Below are positions 8,377-15,380 of a stretch of DNA of 64,000 bases, piece by piece. Origin of the DNA: Nocardioides terrigena (GTDB lineage: Bacteria; Actinomycetota; Actinomycetes; Propionibacteriales; Nocardioidaceae); contig NZ_PZYY01000002.1 in assembly GCF_003047265.1 (NCBI RefSeq), positions 372,001 through 436,000 of the forward strand, read 5' to 3'. The position numbers and the translations under genes are program-made. The notes beneath the pieces were generated by a model. The model had not been told where the DNA came from, made no database searches, and saw only the letters and a program-made list of their open reading frames with translations. Positions within the stretch are counted from its first letter, which is position 1; every line of letters begins with the position of its first letter.

Positions 8377-9123
8377 GTGGGACTGTTCGCACTGCGCGCG
8401 CGGCGTCCCACGGCCGGTCCCGGGACGAGTGGGTTGCTGTCACCCGGTGTGCAGATGGGGCTGCCACGCCGGTTCGAGGCAGTGGCGGAGGCACTCGTCT
8501 CGGGATCGGATCCATGCGACGCCTGCTCGGTGGTCGGTCGGGACCTCGCCCTCGACGGCTCCTCGCTCGAGGACACCATGGCCGGGCTGCGCCAGACGTG
8601 GCGCACGCTGGAGGGCTGCGACCCGTCGTACGACGCCACCTCGGCGCTGCTCGTCGGCTGGAGCGAGGCGGCCCTGTCCTACTTCCACGCGCTGTCGTGC
8701 GAGGACCCGATGACCGGGCTGGCGACGCGGGTGCACGTGCGCAGCCGCCTCGGCGACCTCTACCGCCAGCACGGTGCCACCGACGTCAACACCGCCTGGG
8801 CGCTCGTGGTGTGCGAGCTGACCGGCGAGGCCCCGGCCAGCGGGGAGCTCGACGCCGGCCACCGGCTCGCCCGGTCCCTGCGGCTCTCCCGCGTGGGCGA
8901 GGCGGCCCGGACGGTCTTCGCCGGGGGCGAGACCGTCGGCCGGCTGGCGCCGCACCGGGTCGTCGTCGTGGCGAGCCGCGGTGACCGGCTGGGCACGCGG
9001 GTGCGCCTGCTGCGGTCCCTGGTCGCCGGCCTGACCGACGACCCGCCGCGGGTGTGGATCGAGGGCCTGCCCGCCACCGACCTGGCCGCCTCGCAGCTGC
9101 TCGACGAGCTCGCCCGGGGCTGA
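8377..9123 (+). CDS. Degenerate GGDEF-like protein
   Basis: A 248-residue soluble protein. The central DPMTGLATRVHVRSRLGDLY (about residues 110-129) resembles the start of a diguanylate cyclase GGDEF domain (D-x-LTGL-xNR), and what follows (ALVVCELTG, GEAARTVF, RLAPHRVVVVASRGDR, VRLLRSL) keeps the fold pattern. The GGDEF active-site signature itself is absent, its place being taken by ASRGD, so cyclase activity is unlikely. The N-terminal 100 residues have a helical, Cys-containing region (SDPCDACSVVGRD, FHALSCEDP). GGGGGAG precedes the GTG. It diverges from the fused sigma factor across 164 bp, which suggests a shared signalling role. I cannot assign a function. Confidence 0.75.
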   Translation: MGLFALRARRPTAGPGTSGLLSPGVQMGLPRRFEAVAEALVSGSDPCDACSVVGRDLALDGSSLEDTMAGLRQTWRTLEGCDPSYDATSALLVGWSEAALSYFHALSCEDPMTGLATRVHVRSRLGDLYRQHGATDVNTAWALVVCELTGEAPASGELDAGHRLARSLRLSRVGEAARTVFAGGETVGRLAPHRVVVVASRGDRLGTRVRLLRSLVAGLTDDPPRVWIEGLPATDLAASQLLDELARG

Positions 9124-9175
9124 CGCGGGCGCGCCCGGGGCGGGTCGACGCGGCCCGGACGTCCGTCCCGGTCAC

Positions 9176-9181
9176 TAGGCT
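9176..9181 (+). promoter_or_regulatory. -10 box for leaderless SRAP gene
   Basis: TAGGCT, 6 nt before the ATG at 9188; no ribosome-binding site intervenes. Confidence 0.6.
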
Positions 9182-9187
9182 GGGGAC

Positions 9188-9949
9188 ATGTGCGGACGGT
9201 ATGCCTCGTCGCGACGCCCCGAGGACCTCATCGAGGAGTTCGAGGTCGTCGCCGACCGCACGCCCGCTCCGCTGGCGGCCGACTACAACGTCGCGCCGAC
9301 CAAGGAGGTCTACGCCGTCGTCGAGCGCCCGCCCGCCAAGGACAGTCCCGATCCCCCGGAGCGCCAGCTGCGCACGCTCACGTGGGGGCTGGTGCCGTCC
9401 TGGGCCAAGGACCCCTCGATCGGCAACCGGATGATCAACGCGCGGATGGAGACGGTGGCCGACAAGCCGGCGTACAAGCGGGCCTTCGCGGTGCGCCGCT
9501 GCCTGCTGCCCGCCGACGGCTACTTCGAGTGGTACCCCACCGACCGCACGACGAAGGCCGGCAAGCCGGTCAAGCAGCCCTTCTTCATCCGGCCGGCCGA
9601 CGGCGGCATTCTCGCGATGGCCGGCCTCTACGAGATATGGCGGGACCCCACGCTGGCCGAGGACGACCCGGGCCGCTTCCGCTGGACCTGCACGGTGCTC
9701 ACCACCCAGGCCGAGGACTCGCTGGGACACATCCACGACCGGATGCCCCTGATGGTCGAGCGCGACCGGTGGTCGCAGTGGCTCGACCCCCGCGTCGCTG
9801 GCGAGCTGTCCCTGCTGGTCCCGGCGGCTCCCGGCAGCCTCGAGGCCTACCCCGTCTCCACGGCCGTCGGCAACGTCCGCAACAACGGGCCCGAGCTGGT
9901 CGAGCCGCTGCCGCTCGAGGACGTCCCGCTCGAGGGGTCGCCGTCGTGA
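9188..9949 (+). CDS. SOS response-associated peptidase (SRAP/YedK family)
   Basis: A 253-residue SRAP protein (HMCES/YedK family). It starts with the catalytic Cys2 in MCGRYASS; later motifs are ADYNVAPTKEVYAVV, RMINARMETV, RRCLLPADGYFEWY with the active-site Glu, and DRMPLMV preceded by GHIH. The family forms a thiazolidine crosslink between Cys2 and abasic sites in single-stranded DNA, shielding them during replication. Because Cys2 must become the N-terminus, the ATG at 9188 is certain; it has a leaderless -10 box. The hydrolase gene overlaps its stop (GTGA). M. tuberculosis carries a SRAP gene at the same place near sigH. Confidence 0.93.
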   Translation: MCGRYASSRRPEDLIEEFEVVADRTPAPLAADYNVAPTKEVYAVVERPPAKDSPDPPERQLRTLTWGLVPSWAKDPSIGNRMINARMETVADKPAYKRAFAVRRCLLPADGYFEWYPTDRTTKAGKPVKQPFFIRPADGGILAMAGLYEIWRDPTLAEDDPGRFRWTCTVLTTQAEDSLGHIHDRMPLMVERDRWSQWLDPRVAGELSLLVPAAPGSLEAYPVSTAVGNVRNNGPELVEPLPLEDVPLEGSPS

Positions 9950-10599
9950 TCACGCCGACCGTCCGGTCCGTCGAGACCCCCCACGGCGAGGGCCGCCTGC
10001 ACGTACGCCGCGCGCACCGCCCGATCGCCACGCTGCTGCTGAGCCACGGGGCCGGCGGGGGCGTCGAGGCCCGCGACCTGGTCGCCCTCGCCGCGGCACT
10101 CCCCGCGCAGGGCATCAGCGTCCTCCTCCTCGAGCAGCCCTGGCGCGTGGCGGGGCGCAGGATCGCCACGCCCCCGGCCTCCCTCGACGCCGGCCTCCGC
10201 GCGGCCGCCGCCGCGGCGCGGTCCCGCACGCCCCTCGTGGTCGGCGGCCGGTCCGCGGGGGCACGGTCGGCCGCCCGGTGCGCCAGCTCTCTGGGCGCCG
10301 TCGGCTGCCTGGCGCTCTCCTTCCCCCTCCACCCGCCGGGGCGTCCGGAGAAGTCACGGGCCGACGAGCTCGCCGGCGCCGGCGTGCCGGTCCTCGTGGT
10401 GCAGGGGGAGCGCGACCCGATGGGTCGGCCCGAGGAGTTCCCGGCCGACCTGCCGGACCTCGACATGGCCGTCGTCCCGGCCGCCGACCACGGTCTCAAG
10501 GTCCCCGCCCGCGCCCCCCTCAGCCAGGACGAGGCGATGGAGATCGTGGTCGAGTCCACGCTGGAGTGGCTGGTGCGCGAGGTCGTCGGGAGCCGGTAG
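9946..10599 (+). CDS. Alpha/beta family hydrolase (KANL3/Tex30-like)
   Basis: A 217-residue alpha/beta hydrolase fold protein: [10 protein letters not shown] (oxyanion region), [12 protein letters not shown], the nucleophile elbow GGRSAGAR with Ser, then [13 protein letters not shown] with the acid and ADHGLKV with the His. This resembles the KANL3/Tex30 'alpha/beta family hydrolase' group, whose substrates are unknown. The GTG at 9946 overlaps the SRAP stop by 4 nt (GTGA), so it is translated from the SRAP transcript. An SRAP-linked role in damage repair is possible but is inference only. Confidence 0.85.
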   Translation: MITPTVRSVETPHGEGRLHVRRAHRPIATLLLSHGAGGGVEARDLVALAAALPAQGISVLLLEQPWRVAGRRIATPPASLDAGLRAAAAAARSRTPLVVGGRSAGARSAARCASSLGAVGCLALSFPLHPPGRPEKSRADELAGAGVPVLVVQGERDPMGRPEEFPADLPDLDMAVVPAADHGLKVPARAPLSQDEAMEIVVESTLEWLVREVVGSR

Positions 10600-10600
10600 C

Positions 10601-10627
10601 GGGAATCAGTGGCCGGTCCGTCGTGTT
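10601..10627 (+). promoter_or_regulatory. SigR-type promoter upstream of sigR (GGGAAT-N18-GTT)
   Basis: GGGAAT at 10601-10606, 18 nt, then GTT at 10625-10627 matches the SigR/SigH consensus. Transcription would start near 10634, only a few bases before an in-frame GTG at 10637 that extends SigR by 30 residues. It implies autoregulation. Confidence 0.8.
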
Positions 10628-10712
10628 GAGACGTTCGTGATCGCCACAGTCCCGCGTCCGGCCCCCAGCCGTCCGACCCGACGCTCGAGCCTCGGTCCAG
10701 CCGAGGCCGCAG

Positions 10713-10718
10713 TAGTCT
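10713..10718 (+). promoter_or_regulatory. Probable housekeeping -10 box for short SigR
   Basis: TAGTCT lies 8 nt before the ATG at 10727, so transcription would begin at or next to that codon. With the SigR-type promoter at 10601 it gives a two-promoter arrangement like that of S. coelicolor sigR. Confidence 0.45.
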
Positions 10719-10726
10719 GGGAGACG

Positions 10727-11371
10727 ATGACCGAATCACTCCAGACCGGCGGGGATCCCGCGGTCGACCTCGAGACCGAGACCGCGGACGAGCGCGCCCT
10801 GCGCTTCGAGCGCGACGCCCTGCCCCTCCTCGACCAGCTGTACGGCGCGGCGATGCGGATGACCCGCAACCCCGCCGACGCCGAGGACCTGGTGCAGGAG
10901 ACGTTCGCCAAGGCCTACTCCGCGTTCCACCAGTTCAAGCCCGGCACCAACCTCAAGGCCTGGCTCTACCGCATCCTGACCAACACCTACATCAACACGT
11001 ACCGCAAGAAGCAACGCGAGCCCCAGCAGTCGATGGCCGAGGACGTCGAGGACTGGCAGCTCGCCCGGGCCGAGTCCCACAGCTCGACCGGCCTCAAGTC
11101 GGCCGAGATGGAGGCCCTCGAGCACCTGCCCGACTCGCAGGTCAAGGACGCCCTCCAGCGGCTGCCCGAGGAGTTCCGTCTCGCGGTCTACCTCGCCGAC
11201 GTCGAGGGATTCCCCTACAAGGAGATCGCCGAGATCATGAACACCCCCATCGGCACCGTGATGTCCCGGCTCCACCGGGGTCGCCGCCAGCTGCGCGACA
11301 TGCTGGCCGACCACGTGCGGGCCCACGACCTGCTCCCGACCGGCACCACCGGAGGGGGGAGCGACTCGTGA
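10727..11371 (+). CDS. sigR: ECF sigma factor SigR/SigH (thiol-oxidative stress)
   Basis: A 214-residue ECF sigma factor. Region 2 is at about 25-95 ([57 protein letters not shown]) and region 4 at about 130-190 ([42 protein letters not shown]). These match the SigR/SigH group that directs thiol-redox genes under disulphide stress. The next gene is its anti-sigma factor, with GTGA overlap. ATG 10727 gives the conserved length; an upstream in-frame GTG at 10637 would add 30 residues and may give a longer isoform from the SigR promoter, as known for sigma-R' in S. coelicolor. Confidence 0.95.
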   Translation: MTESLQTGGDPAVDLETETADERALRFERDALPLLDQLYGAAMRMTRNPADAEDLVQETFAKAYSAFHQFKPGTNLKAWLYRILTNTYINTYRKKQREPQQSMAEDVEDWQLARAESHSSTGLKSAEMEALEHLPDSQVKDALQRLPEEFRLAVYLADVEGFPYKEIAEIMNTPIGTVMSRLHRGRRQLRDMLADHVRAHDLLPTGTTGGGSDS

Positions 11372-11637
11372 GCGAGCACGGACACAGCAACGAGGACTGC
11401 GCCGACTACCTCGAGCGCATCGTCTACTTCCTCGACAACGAGCTCGACGAGGCCGACTGCTCGGCGGTGCGCCTGCACCTCGACGAGTGCGGTCCCTGCC
11501 TGGAGAAGTACGACCTCCAGCGGACGGTCAAGGCCGTCGTCGCCCGGTCGTGCTCCTCGGAGATGGCTCCCGACGCGCTGCGGGCCCGGGTCCGGGTCCA
11601 GATCCGCGAGGTCCAGGTCCGCATCTCCGAGGGCTGA
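11368..11637 (+). CDS. rsrA: Zinc-binding redox anti-sigma factor RsrA
   Basis: An 89-residue ZAS anti-sigma factor. C11, H37, C41 and C44 occupy the same numbers as the zinc ligands and redox cysteines of S. coelicolor RsrA, and C31 and C62 are also present. Reduced RsrA with zinc holds SigR; oxidation forms a disulphide, ejects zinc and frees SigR. The GTG at 11368 overlaps the sigR stop by 4 nt, giving coupled, near-stoichiometric synthesis. The C-terminus ([17 protein letters not shown]) is a basic amphipathic helix. Confidence 0.95.
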   Translation: MSEHGHSNEDCADYLERIVYFLDNELDEADCSAVRLHLDECGPCLEKYDLQRTVKAVVARSCSSEMAPDALRARVRVQIREVQVRISEG

Positions 11638-11736
11638 GCAGAGGGGCTGATTGGCCCCGCTGCCCGGCTTTTGAGAGGATGCTCGGAGCCCTGTACGGGG
11701 CACCCGTCAGGGCAACACGATTTCTGGAGGACCATC

Positions 11737-11811
11737 ATGGGCAAGACCGGTCGCAAGCGCCGCGCTCGCAAGAAGAAGGGCGCCAACCACGGAAAGCGCC
11801 CCAACGCCTGA
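11737..11811 (+). CDS. Ribosomal protein bL37 (24 residues)
   Basis: A 24-codon ORF, MGKTGRKRRARKKKG followed by ANHGKRPNA, with CTGGAGG 6 nt before its ATG. The very basic body and ANHGKRPN tail match bL37, the small actinobacterial 50S protein first seen in mycobacterial ribosome structures. It lies 99 nt downstream of rsrA, behind a GC-rich inverted repeat, and is followed by a strong hairpin, so it is probably a separate short transcription unit. It is too short for automatic gene finders and is often missed. The tail motif makes me fairly sure. Confidence 0.85.
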   Translation: MGKTGRKRRARKKKGANHGKRPNA

Positions 11812-11824
11812 GCGTTGAGACACC

Positions 11825-11851
11825 GAGCCCCTGGCCACTGGCCGGGGGCTC
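11825..11851. terminator. Hairpin terminator between bL37 and thioesterase genes
   Basis: GAGCCCCTGGCC, loop ACT, GGCCGGGGGCTC: a 12-bp stem with one mismatch, followed by GCTGCATTTC. It sits between convergent genes and can serve both strands. Confidence 0.7.
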
Positions 11852-11871
11852 GCTGCATTTCGGCCTGGGCG

Positions 11872-12240
11872 TCAGAGGCGGGAGAGGAACCGCTCGGCGT
11901 CGACGACCACCCGGGTGACCTCCCCGGCCGCGACCACCTTGCCGGTCCCGAGGTCCCGGGCGCTGACCGTGAAACGCCGCAGCCGCCCGTCGGCGTACGA
12001 CGTCGTGGCCGCGACCTCGACCTCGGCGCCGACCGCGCTCGCGGCGAGGTGCTCGAGCTGGACGCGGGTGCCGACGCTGGTCTCGCCGTCCGCGAGGTCC
12101 GCCTCCACGGCCGCGCAGGTGGCGGCCTCGCACCAGGCGAGCAGCCGCGGGGTGCCGAGCACCGGCAACGAGCCGCTGCCGACGGCCATGGCGGTGTCGT
12201 CCTCGCCGACGGTGAAGGTCAGGGTGGCGGCGCCGGTCAT
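11872..12240 (-). CDS. Hotdog-fold thioesterase family protein
   Basis: A 122-residue hotdog protein of the FlK-like thioesterase group: FTVGEDDTAMAVGSGSLPVLGTPRLLAWCEAATCAAV, then TSVGTRVQLEHLAASAVGAEVEV and ARDLGTGKVVAAGEVTRVVVD. The Thr, Glu and His positions used by fluoroacetyl-CoA thioesterase (TPRLLAWCEAAT, QLEHLAA) are visible, so an acyl-CoA substrate is likely, though not necessarily fluoroacetyl-CoA. The ATG at 12240 overlaps the stop of the upstream GNAT gene (ATGA), which fixes the start. It is cotranscribed with that GNAT. Confidence 0.85.
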   Translation of the reverse strand: MTGAATLTFTVGEDDTAMAVGSGSLPVLGTPRLLAWCEAATCAAVEADLADGETSVGTRVQLEHLAASAVGAEVEVAATTSYADGRLRRFTVSARDLGTGKVVAAGEVTRVVVDAERFLSRL

Positions 12241-12719
12241 GAAAGCTCCTTGGCGAAGGCGATGAGGTGGACACCCGGGACCGGGTCCCAGTCGCGGGAC
12301 GGGTCGCGGCGGTAGCCGAGCCGGGTGTAGATGCGGTGCGCGTGCGTCATGTCCGGCAGCGAGGACAGCACCATCGCCGTCGCCCCGTGCTCGCGGGCCC
12401 GCTCCTCGCACAGCGCGGCGAGTGCCGCCCCCGCCCCGCGGCCCCGGGCGGCCGGAGCGACGGCGAGCATCCGGAACTCGCCCTCGTGCTCGCCGGCCAG
12501 CTCCCGCCACGGGGAGCCGGGCGGGCAGCAGGTGACGCAGCCGAGCAGCTCGCCGTCCTCGACCGCGACCCAGAGCTCGCCCTGCGCGTCGCGCGACGCC
12601 GCGTCGCGCAGCCGCTCGACGTAGGGGTCGCCGGGGCCCAGGGTGAAGTCGGCGTACGCCGCCACGGTGAGCTCGCCGACGGCGGCGAGCTCGTCGGGGC
12701 GGGCACGCCTCAGCTCCAT
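12237..12719 (-). CDS. GNAT family N-acetyltransferase
   Basis: About 160 residues with the complete GNAT core: ELRRARPDELAAVGELTVAAY, LWVAVEDGELLGCVTCCPPGS, FRMLAVAPAARGRGAGAAL (acetyl-CoA pyrophosphate loop RGRGAGAA), and MTHAHRIYTRLGYRRDP. The acceptor is unknown. The start could be the ATG at 12719 or the GTG at 12728, both 5-14 nt after the ThDP-enzyme stop; the ATG gives the usual GNAT N-terminus. It overlaps the thioesterase gene by 4 nt. Confidence 0.88.
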   Translation of the reverse strand: MELRRARPDELAAVGELTVAAYADFTLGPGDPYVERLRDAASRDAQGELWVAVEDGELLGCVTCCPPGSPWRELAGEHEGEFRMLAVAPAARGRGAGAALAALCEERAREHGATAMVLSSLPDMTHAHRIYTRLGYRRDPSRDWDPVPGVHLIAFAKELS

Positions 12720-12732
12720 CCCCGGCACCGGC

Positions 12733-14442
12733 TCAGATGCCGAAGGTGCTGCGCGGGTAGGCCGCCTCGACGTCGGTGATGACGTTGACGAGGTAGGGCA
12801 CGCCCGCGGCGTAGGCCCGGTCGAGGGCCGGACCGATCTGCTTCGGGTCGGTCACCGTCTCGCCGGCGCCGCCGAGGGCGCTGACGACCTGGTCGTACGC
12901 CGTGCGCTGGGCCAGGTCGGCCACCACGTCGTAGCCGTAGAGCATCTGCATCGGGCCCTTCTCGAGCCCCCAGGCGGAGTTGTTGCCCATCAGCATCACG
13001 ACGGGCAGGTCGTGGCGGACCAGGGTGTCGACGTCCATCAGGGAGAAGCCGGCAGCACCGTCGCCGAGGAGCAGGGTGACCTGGGCGGAGGGTCGGGCCA
13101 GACGGGCCGCGATCGCCGCGCCGAGCCCGGCGCCGAGGCAGCCGTAGGGGCCCGGGTCGAGCCAGCCGCCGGGCCGCTTGGGCTCGACGAACTTGCCGGC
13201 AAAGCTGACGAAGTCGCCGCCGTCGCCGATCACGACCGAGTCGTCCGCGAGGCGGGGGACCAGCTCGCCGTAGATGCGCGCCGGGTGGATGGGATCGGCC
13301 TCGGCGGTGAGCATCTCGCTGTCGCGCGCGACCGTCGCCCGGACCACGTCGGCGAGCTCGGAGGCCCACGTCGACCAGTCGCCGCGACGTCCGCGCTGCA
13401 CGGGCTCCAGCAGCCCGTCGAAGACGGACGAGAGGTCGCCGGCCACCGAGGCGGCGAGCGCGGCGTGCGGGGAGAGCTGGCCGGGGGAGTCGGCGACGTG
13501 CACGACCCGGGCCGGCGTGGCGCCGTCCTTGCCGCCGAAGACGCCGTAGCCGAGGCGGAAGTCGAGCGGCGTGCCGACGACCACGACCAGGTCGGCGCCG
13601 TTGATGGCCGCCCCGCGGGCCTTGGTGACGAGCAGCGGGTGCCCGCCGGGCACGATGCCGCGACCCATGCCGTTGGTGATCGTGGGGATGCCCAGGGCCT
13701 CCACGAAGCGCAGCGCCGCCTCCTCGGCCCGGTCGGCCCAGACGTCGGTGCCGAGGATCAGCAGCGGCCGCGTCGCCCCGGCGAGCGCGGTGGCCAAGGC
13801 CGCGAGGTCGTCGCCGTCGGGCTCGAGCCGGGGTGCCGGGGTGCCGGCGGAGGCCGGGCCGGTCGAGGAGTTGAAGAACTCGTCCATCGGGATGTCGACG
13901 AAGACCGGACCACGGTGCGACGAGCGGGCCACGGTGAAGGCGTCGTCCATCCCGGTCGCGACCTCGGCGGCGGTGTGCAGCGTGCGGGCCTGCTTGGTGA
14001 TGGAGTCGACGATCGGCAGGTGGTCGATCTCCTGGAGCGCGCCCGAGCCCCACCGGTTGGCCGGGGCACGCCCGCCGACCACGACCATGGGGGAGCCGTT
14101 GAACTGGGCCTGGGCCATCGCGGAGACGCCGTTGGTGACGCCGGGACCGGCGGTGAGAACGGCCAGGCCGGGCACCCGGGTCAGCTTGCCGGTCGCCTCG
14201 GCCGCGAAGGCCGCGGTCTGCTCGTGGCGCACGTCCAGCAGGCGCATCGGCGGCTCGGCCTTGACCGCGCCGTCGTACATCGGGAAGACGTGGGCCCCGG
14301 AGAGGGTGAACATCGTCTCCACGCCGTGGGCCCGGGCGGCGGCCACGGCCAGCTCGCCGCTGTGCCCGGCGATCTCGTCGCCCGGCTGGTGGGCCCCCCG
14401 TCCGGCGGCGGGCGTCTCGGTGGCTGCGGTCTCGTCGCTCAT
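12733..14442 (-). CDS. ThDP-dependent acetolactate synthase-like enzyme
   Basis: A 569-residue enzyme with three ThDP-family domains: the PYR domain (ELAVAAARAHGVETMFTLSGAH, LLDVRHEQTAAFAAEATG with the catalytic Glu, TAGPGVTNG), a central FAD/nucleotide-like domain (RPLLILGTDVWA), and the PP domain with the ThDP motif LLGDGAAGFSLMDVDTL-x-NNSAWG. It resembles the catalytic IlvB/IlvG group, but no small regulatory subunit is near, so a role in branched-chain amino acid synthesis is uncertain; oxalyl-CoA decarboxylase or benzaldehyde-lyase-like activity is possible. TAGCCT at 14450-14455, 7 nt before the ATG, suggests its own leaderless promoter. Confidence 0.85.
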   Translation of the reverse strand: MSDETAATETPAAGRGAHQPGDEIAGHSGELAVAAARAHGVETMFTLSGAHVFPMYDGAVKAEPPMRLLDVRHEQTAAFAAEATGKLTRVPGLAVLTAGPGVTNGVSAMAQAQFNGSPMVVVGGRAPANRWGSGALQEIDHLPIVDSITKQARTLHTAAEVATGMDDAFTVARSSHRGPVFVDIPMDEFFNSSTGPASAGTPAPRLEPDGDDLAALATALAGATRPLLILGTDVWADRAEEAALRFVEALGIPTITNGMGRGIVPGGHPLLVTKARGAAINGADLVVVVGTPLDFRLGYGVFGGKDGATPARVVHVADSPGQLSPHAALAASVAGDLSSVFDGLLEPVQRGRRGDWSTWASELADVVRATVARDSEMLTAEADPIHPARIYGELVPRLADDSVVIGDGGDFVSFAGKFVEPKRPGGWLDPGPYGCLGAGLGAAIAARLARPSAQVTLLLGDGAAGFSLMDVDTLVRHDLPVVMLMGNNSAWGLEKGPMQMLYGYDVVADLAQRTAYDQVVSALGGAGETVTDPKQIGPALDRAYAAGVPYLVNVITDVEAAYPRSTFGI

Positions 14443-14449
14443 GGAGCGC

Positions 14450-14455
14450 AGGCTA
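14450..14455 (-). promoter_or_regulatory. -10 box for leaderless ThDP enzyme gene
   Basis: TAGCCT on the minus strand, 7 nt before the ATG at 14442 and squeezed between that gene and the DUF2785 stop. Confidence 0.5.
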
Positions 14456-14457
14456 GT

Positions 14458-15321
14458 TCACGCGGGGTGGTGCGGGCCGAGATAGTGCGGGTTGGTCGCG
14501 CGCAGCACCTCGACGAGCACCAGGATGAGGTCGGGCCGCACCTGCGGGGGGTCGGCGGCCAGGCTGAGCTGGAGGTAGAGCGCCCGCAGGAACGCCTGCG
14601 GGTTGCCGCTGTCGAGGAACGGGTCGCGGTCCTGGGTGCTGCCCAGCGACGACGCCGCGGCGGCGATCCGGTTGATCCACGGCTCGAGCACCTTGAGGCT
14701 CACGACGTTGCGCCGCAGCACCTGCATCGTGGCCAGCGCCATCCGGTCGGGCTCCCCACAGGTCAGCAGCCCGGTGCCGGGGGCGAGCAGCCGGTCGGCC
14801 AGCACGTCGAGGAGCACGGTCAGCTCGTTGGCGGCGAGGTGCGGGGAGGTGGCCAGCACCCCGATCGCGTCGGCGCCGTGGGCCACGGTGTGGGCCCAGC
14901 CCTTGGTGGGCACGTAGCCGCGGGTGTCGCGCTCCCGGAGGTACCACGTGGCGATCTGGTCGCCCCACTGCAGGACCTTGCCGGAGGTCAGGAGGTGCTG
15001 CCCGGTGCCGCGCTCGAGGCACTCGGCCAGCACGAGCACCGAGAAGGCCCGGCGGAACACCGAGTCGGTGCCGTCCTCCCCGAGGCCGACGGTGAGGCCC
15101 GCGGCCATCCCGTCGCCCAGGCCGACCAGCAGGTCGTCGTAGACGCCGCGGTCGACCCACGTCGCGAGCGCGGGGTAGGCGATGCCGTCGCGCTGCTCGG
15201 GATCGGGGGACCCCAGCATCGCGGTCAGCTCTGCCGTGAGGTCGTCGAGGGGGCGGTCGGAGGGGACCTCGAGGCCTTGCATCACGACGCTCTGCCAGTA
15301 GCCGGTGGGCATGCGGGCCAT
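14458..15321 (-). CDS. DUF2785 domain-containing protein
   Basis: A 287-residue soluble, mostly helical protein. The family signature GYVPTKGWAHTVAHGADAIG (about residues 140-160) with its paired His and Asp is present, preceded by RRAFSVLVLAECLER and followed by DRMALATMQVLRRN. DUF2785 proteins have an armadillo-like helical layout and no established function. The ATG at 15312 is an alternative: CAGGAT lies 7 nt before it as a weak leaderless -10. It precedes the ThDP enzyme gene on the same strand, though that gene seems to have its own promoter. Confidence 0.8.
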   Translation of the reverse strand: MARMPTGYWQSVVMQGLEVPSDRPLDDLTAELTAMLGSPDPEQRDGIAYPALATWVDRGVYDDLLVGLGDGMAAGLTVGLGEDGTDSVFRRAFSVLVLAECLERGTGQHLLTSGKVLQWGDQIATWYLRERDTRGYVPTKGWAHTVAHGADAIGVLATSPHLAANELTVLLDVLADRLLAPGTGLLTCGEPDRMALATMQVLRRNVVSLKVLEPWINRIAAAASSLGSTQDRDPFLDSGNPQAFLRALYLQLSLAADPPQVRPDLILVLVEVLRATNPHYLGPHHPA

Positions 15322-15368
15322 CCTGCCAGCCGCCTCCGACGACGGCGAACCGGCCCGGCCCCGGCACC

Positions 15369-15374
15369 TAGGCT
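15369..15374 (+). promoter_or_regulatory. -10 box for leaderless pdtaS
   Basis: TAGGCT, with 6 nt before the GTG at 15381. This spacing is the reason to prefer 15381 over the GTG at 15375. Confidence 0.6.
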
Positions 15375-15380
15375 GTGCCC

